Assembly (NCBI GenBank): GCA_002331485.1
Contig: DCYS01000030.1
Location: forward strand, 1 to 64,000
Direction: 5' to 3'
From: Flavobacteriales bacterium UBA2104
Lineage (GTDB): Bacteria > Bacteroidota > Bacteroidia > Flavobacteriales_D > Crocinitomicaceae
Length of the DNA: 64,000 nucleotides
The translations under genes and the position numbers were made by a program. Positions within the stretch are counted from its first letter, which is position 1; each line of letters starts with the position of its first letter. Below, piece after piece: positions 36,201-44,600 of the stretch. The notes beneath the pieces are model-generated. The model made no database searches. It saw nothing but the letters and a program-made list of their open reading frames with translations, and was not told the DNA's origin.

Positions 36201-37999
36201 TTTCCCCCAGAAGAGGTGTTACCATTCGTCCAATCATATGTGTAAGGAAGAGCATCTGTAACAGCGCCAACATTAACTGTTATGGACCCATCATTGCCTC
36301 CCCAGCAATCGACATCATTTGCAATAGCATCAATGGTAAGCTGATTTGCAACCATAGTAAATGCAGCAAAAGTTGTATCCTCAAATCCTTCTAAACTCCA
36401 GGTTTCGTCAAACCAATCGTATTTAAAACTACCAATTGGTATAGAAGTTTCCCATAAAGGACCAACAGATAATGACCAACCAGGGAATCCGATAGGAGGG
36501 ACAACTATTTCCGGAGTACATGCTGTGTAAGTACACCAACACCATGGACAACTCCAAGATGGACATGGATAAGGTATAGGAATACAAATCTCAGGGATAG
36601 TGAAGCCCGGAATCACAATTACTTGAGGGACTTCAAATCCAAATTCAAATGCGCTCATTAGGAAGTCGAATGATACCGAATCGTATGTATGGTTTCTAAA
36701 TCTACCATCGATGGAATATGTCGGTGTGATATCCAGCTCTTCAAAATAACAAGGAAATTTATAATTTATGGTTTCTCCAATTTCAATATTTATAATACTC
36801 CCCTGCTGGGTGGACGATGTGTTACCGTCGGTATCAGTAATAGAGTAGTCGACAGCTACTGGGAACTCAAACTTTCCATAAACGGTAGGTGTAAAATCAA
36901 AGCACTGTTTATTCGTGATATTCGCATCAAAACTAGCTGAGAAAAAGTTCCAGGTAATTTCGGCAATACCAAGACTCTGACTTCCTGACAAATTGGAGAT
37001 AACTGTTCCGAAAACACCAACAGGTCCTGGCACATTAGATAGTATTCCACCAAGCAGTTGGAAGATCTCTAAGTTAAGATTAAAGTATGCTGAATCATTA
37101 CATGAAGCCAAATCAGTACCATTCACTAATTGATCGTTGGCATCAGGCACATATGGAATTGTAATTTCACCTGAAAGTCCAAATCCTCCAGGTATCTCAG
37201 CAGGGAATCCGGGGCCTATGTAACATTGCCATGGAACAAAGTTAATTGGAGATGTTGATGGACTGGTTTCAACGGGCAAGGCTTGAGTACCTGAGAAATT
37301 AGCAATTCCTTCAGCAAGCGTACCAACATAAGGCGGTAGCTGTGCAGGTCCTAAAAACCAAACTCCAATATGGTTAGGAGGAACATTTGGTGCAGTTGAA
37401 GCCCCATTACTACTTACAGTAACTAGATTAAGCGTCTGTAATCCTGTGTTGAAGGATGGAATGATCGGGAAAGTTGTACATCCAAAGAAACATAATTGAG
37501 CAGATGCAGAAGCCCCCATTTCAAAATAAAAATCCCAGAAAAACTCACCCGCAGAAGGATATAACGTTTCCATATCATATCCAGAACGAACAGTATAGTC
37601 AGTTTGAATAGAAACATCATCCCCTTGATCATAGGTTGAGTTTTGAGGGTACTGTAATTCAATGTTAACCGGATAATCTACTTCGACTGTTCCAGAGGTA
37701 AATCCTTCAATTCGTATCTCACTTCCGATCCTACCAGAAAAACTTCCGCTTAATGCCCCTCCAAAACTTTGACCCGCTATCGTAAAGATCCCAGAACTTC
37801 CTGTATTAAAACTAACGTTCCATGATTCATCGAACAGTGTTATAGTCTGATCTAAAGTGATGGGATTAAATGAAGGTCCCCACATGTTTTGAACACCAGA
37901 GTTAAAGTTAGCCAGATGGTTTATTGTTGTGGTCTGTGCTTTTACCCCATGGGAGAAAGCGCAAAGTAGTATCAGTGTAGTTAGTATGCGAGCTTTCAT
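33275..37999 (-). CDS. SprB-repeat adhesin with a long N-terminal domain and CHU_C-type C-terminal domain (1574 aa)
   Basis: A signal peptide (MKARILTTLILLCAFSHGVKA) precedes a roughly 540-residue beta-rich region that I cannot assign. That region includes an odd Cys/Trp/Pro-rich patch at about 468-495 (PCPSWSCPWCWCTYTACTP). About 12 SprB repeats follow (about 548-1488), each with an opening C and a closing D-x-x-G-C. A type B CTD ends the protein: IPNTFTPNDDLYNDTW, VKIFNKWGNEIF, WDGTHNGKALPAGVYYY. It is larger than, and repeat-matched to, the next gene, so the pair probably arose by duplication. It starts 3 bp after the small secreted protein gene in a tight operon. Role as a surface adhesin is inferred from SprB. 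Confidence 0.93.
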   Translation of the reverse strand: MKARILTTLILLCAFSHGVKAQTTTINHLANFNSGVQNMWGPSFNPITLDQTITLFDESWNVSFNTGSSGIFTIAGQSFGGALSGSFSGRIGSEIRIEGFTSGTVEVDYPVNIELQYPQNSTYDQGDDVSIQTDYTVRSGYDMETLYPSAGEFFWDFYFEMGASASAQLCFFGCTTFPIIPSFNTGLQTLNLVTVSSNGASTAPNVPPNHIGVWFLGPAQLPPYVGTLAEGIANFSGTQALPVETSPSTSPINFVPWQCYIGPGFPAEIPGGFGLSGEITIPYVPDANDQLVNGTDLASCNDSAYFNLNLEIFQLLGGILSNVPGPVGVFGTVISNLSGSQSLGIAEITWNFFSASFDANITNKQCFDFTPTVYGKFEFPVAVDYSITDTDGNTSSTQQGSIINIEIGETINYKFPCYFEELDITPTYSIDGRFRNHTYDSVSFDFLMSAFEFGFEVPQVIVIPGFTIPEICIPIPYPCPSWSCPWCWCTYTACTPEIVVPPIGFPGWSLSVGPLWETSIPIGSFKYDWFDETWSLEGFEDTTFAAFTMVANQLTIDAIANDVDCWGGNDGSITVNVGAVTDALPYTYDWTNGNTSSGGNSTTLTGLPAGSYQVTVTDNNDCQLFQGDIVQEPARLVVTFLKQDKSCAGPTNDGSIDVTVSGGTGAYTYTWSNGATTEDISGLDIGTYTLDVEDVNGCTETISVEINEPFALTHTAIVNDVDCNAASTGSIDVNTIGGTLPYSFSWSNGETTEDIVNLPAGSFTITITDENSCTSTGTYVISEPSQPIALTETHVNVSCFDGNDGQIDLSVTGGTGAYSYQWFGDTQGQLSFSGEDPTGLIADIYTVNVTDQNGCTNSLSITVTEPTAPLASNEVITDVNCFGDLTGQIDPQISGGTPVYNYAWSNGSTAPVLSNVAAGSYSLTITDDQGCNATFNYVIEQPEKALTINTTQEDVLCFGDNTGSINAIISGGTEPYNYSWSNGATTANVSGLVAGSYTLTVTDDLGCVETTTVTITEPAAPLSLSSVIQDVLCHGGNDGSIDLTVTGGTGPYSYEWSDGSTYIYADTTQDLNGLESDIYFVTVTDANQCTDTLTSFVDEPSAPLSLTYSTTAVDCHGASTGAIDVTVSGGTPTYTYSWSNGAATEDLTAISTGDYAITTTDQNGCQIQETINVTQPSAPLVVTTTGRDVDCFGASTGSIEANVTGGTAPYTYSWSNGATQEDIDGLAAGVYTLTVTDANGCTAFSGATINEPTELNVIIDITDPSCYGYSDGQVQLNISGGVQPYYFEWGNQDEILLNNPSETIDSIPTGEYLVRVTDENGCVFEQQIFVDEPDPFEFEASVQDVTCYDGADGEIDLTLTGGTNPYTVTWSNGMTGEDIQGLTSDTYTFLAVDDQGCTIRSDIYVDQPDQIEITYDMIPVSCIDQTDAAIYISPFGGTAPYSYNWSNGTMDQNLENVGPGFYELTITDVNSCSNTFEFDIISSDEECLIIPNTFTPNDDLYNDTWVIENIHLYPNHTVKIFNKWGNEIFSASGDYEPWDGTHNGKALPAGVYYYIIILSNEQDNKYTGNITIVR

Positions 38000-38002
38000 C
38001 TA

Positions 38003-38497
38003 TCAAGGATTAAGAGTAATTGTCTTTATACTTTTCAAAATCTCCATTTCTACTAGTTCCTCAAGCATCTTGGGATAAGTAATATTAAGCCAAAGTGTTG
38101 TTGAGAGATCTCCAGCATAAACCATGTATCTTACATATTTATTGCCTTCAAGTTCGAACCAGAATTTGTATTGAATTCCTTTGACGCCGTGATCAGAAAC
38201 GAACTTCTCTTTTGATATGAAATTGAGTTTATTCTTTGCAAAAAACTCATCAGTCATCCCTTCATCTATTTTTAAATAGTTGGAATTTTTGATCAATGTC
38301 ATAATGATCGCTGATGAATTTTGAATGCTTAAATATCCATTAAAAGCATCTGACGGCTTAAAGGTTGCAGGAGGCTCTATCATGCCAAGGTCTGCATTCG
38401 CAGTTTCAGGCATAACAACTTTAAGTGAGTCATCTGAAACTTGTGCAATTGTCAAACTCGACAACACAATGCAGATAATTAACACGGTGAATTTCAT
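38003..38497 (-). CDS. Small secreted protein heading the SprB-repeat operon
   Basis: I start at the ATG at 38497 (164 aa), which gives a clean signal peptide (MKFTVLIICIVLSSLTIAQ). A longer frame from 38545 would begin upstream of the promoter box at 38522-38529. The mature protein has MIEPPATFKPSDAFNGYLSI, then an F-I-S-K-E-K region and YVRYMVYAGDLSTTLWLNIT, a pattern I have seen in unnamed Bacteroidota proteins. No function can be given. It ends 3 bp before the large adhesin gene, so its product may help with adhesin assembly; that is a guess from position. Confidence 0.72.
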   Translation of the reverse strand: MKFTVLIICIVLSSLTIAQVSDDSLKVVMPETANADLGMIEPPATFKPSDAFNGYLSIQNSSAIIMTLIKNSNYLKIDEGMTDEFFAKNKLNFISKEKFVSDHGVKGIQYKFWFELEGNKYVRYMVYAGDLSTTLWLNITYPKMLEELVEMEILKSIKTITLNP

Positions 38498-38521
38498 AAG
38501 TCTAAGTAGTGTATTTGGAGC

Positions 38522-38529
38522 CAAAAATA
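38522..38529 (-). promoter_or_regulatory. TAnnTTTG -7 box for the SprB-repeat operon
   Basis: On the minus strand TATTTTTG (38529-38522) lies 24 bp before the chosen ATG at 38497. No good -33 element was found at 19-22 bp. It supports the shorter start of the first gene and would drive all five genes down to 27537. Confidence 0.5.
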
Positions 38530-38656
38530 ATACAAATTTTCTCATTTAACATTTTATTTATTTTAATTCTCAATTTCTTGGAAGACAGAATATTTTGTAA
38601 CATTTTTGTTGCATTAATTTGACTGGTTTAACCAGAAAAAACTAATTCTACTTCTT

Positions 38657-41600
38657 ATGAAACGATTCATCCTTGGGCTTGTAGCGCTTTTATTAACGGG
38701 GCTTCAGGCGGAGGCAGCAGATCACTTTTGGGTAGGTGGTCCGGGCGATTGGTCAGATGCAGCTAATCATTGGGCAAATGCCTCCGGAGGAGCGCCAGGT
38801 TCTGCAACGGTTCCTGCTTCTGGAACTAATGCTATTTTCGATGATAACTCAGGACTTACTTTACCAACGGATATTGTTAATATCGACGTTGCTCCAGTTA
38901 TGGATACCTTGATATACTCAGGGATGTCAAACTCTTTCGTTTTTAATAATTCTGGGTTTGATTTTACTATAGAGCACTCGCTCATAGGAAGTGTATCTGG
39001 TGTAACTTTTTCAGGTACATGGGGAGAATTCGTTTTCACTCCTGCAACAGTTGGAGAGATTATCACATCAGGAGGTACAATATTTATTCAGGATTTTAGA
39101 TTGAACGGAACGGAATCTGTAGCTTTAACAGACAATCTAGATCTAACTCAGGGTGATCTTTATATTGACAACGGGGGCTTTTTGACTAATGGGAATGATA
39201 TCTCTTTAGGTTCTTTCTTGAGTACAACTGCAAATACAAGGGATATTGATTTAGGAGCGAGTACAATTAGTGTATTGGAAGGAGTTTGGACTGTAAATGG
39301 TGCAAATTTGACTTCAGCCTTTACGAATTCAACTTTGTTATTAGATGATACAGCGGGTTCTGCAACACTAACAGGAGGAGGTCAGGCGTATAACATTGTT
39401 AGATCTCAGACTGCGACAACATCTGAAGTAGTGGACAATAATTCATTCGCTTTACTTGAATGTCAACCTTCTACGACTTTACTTGTAAATAACGGAGATG
39501 TACTGACTTGTGATTCCTTGATCATATCTGGAACATGTACAAACCCATTTATTTTTAGTGAAAGTGCAAATGGCGCAGATGCAAGTTTTCAAAAAACTGG
39601 GTATCCAATAATTGAGTTAGCCAATATAAATATTACTGGAGTTGACGCTTTGGGTGGGCTAACTTATGACCTATCTCTATCTGATGTTGATAATAATAGC
39701 ACAGGATGGACATTTGCACCAGCAAATTTCTATTGGATCAACGATTCAGGGAATTGGAATGATGTGAATCAATGGTCTAATACCAGTGGTGGTGCAGTTT
39801 CTGGTTGTATACCAAACGAGGCTGATTCAGTTTTCTTTGACTTGAACTCATTTAGTGGAGCGAACCAGACGGTTGTTGTAGATGATACTGCATATGCGGG
39901 TTACATTGATTGGACAGCGGTTATTAATGCTCATACGTTTAGATTAGACTCTTCTGTTTATTTGCATGGTGATATGTTATTAAACGCTGGCTTAACAATT
40001 AATCGTGGACTAATTTCGAGCGCAGTCATTGTAAGAGAGACCTCTACATTGACAGTAAATAACGCAACTGTCGACTGTAACTTCAACATCTCAATGGATG
40101 CAAATACTGAATATTTTGATCTTGCTGATGACCTTGTAACCACTGACTCAGCGAGTATCATTCAACTAAACGGGAGATTCAGAACAAACGGTAATTTGCT
40201 GAGAACAGGTTCAATAATTACTGCGAATGACCCCACGTCTGGAGCAGACCAAAGAGAAATTGATATTTCAGGATCTCAAGTTGAATTATTCAAAGAATTT
40301 AATGCTTTCGGAGATACTGTTTTGAACGTGATTCCGGGTACTTCAGAATTGTACATAGGAGATAATTCTGGATTTACAAATAATTTGATCACGGTAGGGA
40401 ATAGCTTCGATAAAGTCGTACTAGACTTTGAAAAAATCAGCAACGCACAAACGCTTCAAGGTAATAATCAGTTTAACAAATTGACGATCACGGCAGGATC
40501 AGAGATCTATTTAGAGGACGGTGCAACACAGACAATTACAGACAGTTTGGTTGCCATTGGAAATTGTCTTGATTCAATAACTATTCATACGTTAGATACA
40601 GTTGGATTGGCAGTAGCGAACATTAGTAAAGCAGGAACAGATTATGCACTTCAATGTTTAAATATTACTGGTATTGAGAATACAGGAGATCAGTTGACAA
40701 CTTATTTTTCTAGTGATAAATCTTCAAATGTCAATTGGGATTTTGACGCGTCTCCTCCTATAACGACATCTTTTCAACCGGATAGTACACTGAGTTCATT
40801 CTGTTATGGCCAAGATGTATATTTTGAGAATACATCTACACCGCTAAATGGAACGATCAATGATCTTACTTTCGAATGGACTACCGGAGATGGATCTCTA
40901 CCTATAGAAGATGTTGCTGCAACAATAGAAGCATATAAAACGGGGGAGCCACTAAGTTATGCTCAAACTACGGGAGTTTCTTCAGATGGATTGAGTCAGT
41001 TGACTAGCTGGACTGAAATTTCTGACCCTCAAGGATTATTTACTGCTGCCTCTGGCGAAGCAAATACAAATGCTGGTAATGAGAATATGAGTTTTAATGT
41101 GACAGTTGGTTATCGATTAACTTTAGTAAATGGTTCGGCAAGCGATGTTTATTTAGTTGATATGGATTCAGATCCCGATACTGTTTCTTACAATTATCTT
41201 CCAGAGTTTAAATTATTCAAAAATGGATCTCAATTCGGTGTTGGTTCTTCTCAATTTGCTTTTCCTACGCACAGATTTGAAGAAGATACATTAAGTCCCG
41301 GTGATACTGAAATAGGTGCAGATACAGTTTCTTTTTCTTTGGTAGCTCAAGAACTTTTGCCTTCAGATCTATTAACAGCCCACATGGGTGCTAAAGTTAC
41401 TTTCGACGGTTATACTTCTCAACCTAGATGGAAGGATGGAACTCTCGTTTCTGATGCTGATGCGAATGTGACGTACAGAATAGACGTTGATACAATATAC
41501 GTAAGAGCGATTCCAACAACTCCCACATATGAAATCGATGAACTTGTTCATGAATTTCAAGATTCAGGAGATTCATTGATCGTAGAATTAAATGCGATTG

Positions 41601-44600
41601 ATACGCGAAATTTCTGTGAAGTAAAGGATACTTTTTATATTGATATTATTCGACCTCAGCCGAGTTTATTAGCCTCAATCACAGACTCAGTGATCTGTCC
41701 AAAAACTGAGGTTGAGTTTGAAGCATTTAGTACAGTTGATACCACTCAATTTGAATTCTTTTATAATGGTGTTTCACAAAACACCCCAAGTGTAAATGAT
41801 ACATTATTGACAATTTACCCGATTCTTCAAGGAGATTCGATTTCTGTTCTTGCTTATGAAGGTGGTTGTGTTAGTGACACGACTCCGTTTTACGTTTACG
41901 ATCTTTATGCAAGTCCAAGTTACACGTGGAGTAATACCTCTACTGCAGAGGTGATCTGTCAGAATGATACAGTTGAGTTTACGTCGACCTCGCCTGACTC
42001 GCTGAACTCATTCCAATATTTAGTTAATTCTAATTCAGTAAGTGGAATTCAGGATTCAATTGCGACATATCTGACCAACGGACTTAATAATAGTGACGTA
42101 GTTTCAGTTGTTATCATAGATACAAATTCTTGTCAAGACACGGCTTCAGTGACTTTCACTGTTAACCCTTTACCAACAACAACGCTGGTTGAATCATCGG
42201 GGGGGAATGTAATTTGTGAAAATGATGAGGTAACCTTTACAGCATCTAACGCAGATCAATATGAGTTCTATTTGAATGATACGTTGGTTCAAGGTCCTTC
42301 AGCGACTGCGACCTGGATGACGGATTCTATAACTGTGAATGATACAATTTCCGTAACTGGTTATACGACCGCTGGCTGTTCGTTTGAAGCCCCAAGTGAA
42401 TATACATATATAGTTAATCCCGCGCCAGCTATAGTTTTATCGAGCTCAGATGCTGATAATACGATTTGTTCAGGTGAGACCGTAACTTTTTCAGCTACAG
42501 GAGCTGCTGTTTATGAATTCTTCATTAATGGTATTTCAGTTCAAGGGCCTTCGACAATTAATAATGTAGCTATTGATACACTTTCAAATGCTGATGTTGT
42601 TTCCGTTCAAGGTTCAATATCTGGTTGTTTAGGAAATGAACCAACAATATTAATGACTGTCAATACTGCACCTACAACGACATTAGTAAATGATGATGAC
42701 GGAGATAACGAGATCTGTCAGGGAACAACAGTTAACTTCACCGCATCCGGAGCTGCCAGTTATGAATTTTTTGTAGATGGTGTTTCGCAGGGAGCTTCAT
42801 CTCCACTAAATACTTTCACATCGAGTACCTTACAAAATGGTCAGACAATTCAAGTAGTTGGAACAAGTAATGGCTGTACAGTTACGGATTCTGATATCTT
42901 TACTGTATTGACGGTTCCTAATGTCTTGATGACTTCTGATCATCCTAATAACATTTTATGTGATGGTGACGCTATTTCGTTTACAGGGTCAAATGCCGCT
43001 AACTATGAATTCTTTGTGAATAATGTTTCAGTTCAAGGACCTTCAAATAACCCATTATTGTCGAATCCAACATTGAACATAGGCTTGAATGATGTTGAAC
43101 TAGTTGGAGCAGGAAATAATGGATGTACGGATACGAGTCAGGTAATTCAAGTTCAGGTAAATCCAATTCCAACTATTACGGTTACGAGTTCAGATGCCGA
43201 TAACATTATCTGTGAAGGTGAAAGCGTAACATTCACAGCTTCAGGTGGAGATAATTATCAATTCATTCTTGATGGAACTCCACAGACAAGTATGTCTCCA
43301 TCGAACGTATTTACAACAACAAACTTAGCTGATGGACAACAGCTAATAGTTGATGCTCAATTGAACGGATGTGAAAATGTTTCAAATACGATAACGACTA
43401 CTGTCAATCCATCTCCTAACGTATCACTTACATCAACAGATGTGGATAATGTATTTTGTGCAGATGATATAGTTGATTTCACGGCTTCTGGAGCTAACAA
43501 TTATGAGTTTTTTGTTGATGGAGTTTCTCAGGGAGCGCCATCAGCTGTAAATACGATCAATTCTTCTGGTTTTGCAACTGGAACATATCCTGTTTCGGTT
43601 ACTGGAGAAGCGAGCAACTGTTCAACAACATCAAGTGTAACGATTACGGTGAATCCTTTACCAACGGTTTCTATTGTGTCTTCTGATGCAGATAACTCCA
43701 TATGTCAAGGTGAAACGGTTGTATACACTGGATCTGGAGGAGATCTATACGAGTTCTTCATTAACGGTGTTTCTCAAGGTTCACCTAGTCCTACTGCCAG
43801 TATCAGTATTAATAACTTGAATGATAATGATGTAGTTTCAGTTGAGGGTTCTTCTTTCTCAGGATGTACGTCTTCTGATGCGTTTGCAGCAATTGAGGTT
43901 CTTCCAATTCCAAGTATTACTTTGACTAGTTCTGATGCCGATGCTCAAATATGTGATGGAGAATCTGTGACATTCAATGCTTCAGGTGCTACGCAATACG
44001 AATTCTTTATTAATGGAACTTCGCAAGGGCCTTTATCACCAATAGATAACATTACGACTACAACATTGAATAATGGCGACATTATTACGGTTGAAGGGGA
44101 GAGTTCAGGATGTTCCTCTACATCAAGTTCGATTAGCTTCCAGGTTTATGGTTATCCAATAGTCAATATGACAAATAATGAAGATACAGTGCTTTGTGTT
44201 GATGAATTAACTGATTTGACAGCTAATGGAGCAGATGAATATTTATTCTATGTAAACGGTACTCCCGTGGGTACATTTTCACCAGTAAATAACTTTAATT
44301 CGACCTTGAATAACGGTGATGTAGTTACCGTGGAAGGTCAAACAAACGGTTGTGCAAGTTTCTCGTCAGCAAGCATTGATTTTGCGGTATTCAATTATCC
44401 AACGGTTGTAGCAACTTCTTCAGATGCTGATCTAGAGATCTGCTTGAATGATACAGTTACGTTCACAAGTTCTGGAGCTAATGAATATGTCTATGAGATC
44501 AATGGTTTGCAAATCGGAAGTGATCAAATAGGAGATTTTGATACGGATCAGATTTCAAACGGAGACTTGTTTAGTGTTATTGGTTATAATGCTCATTGTG

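Noticed and set aside
30112..37999. Regularly spaced DNA repeats that might suggest a CRISPR array
   Set aside because: The period is about 225-260 bp, the repeats are imperfect at DNA level and encode SprB protein repeats in one open frame.
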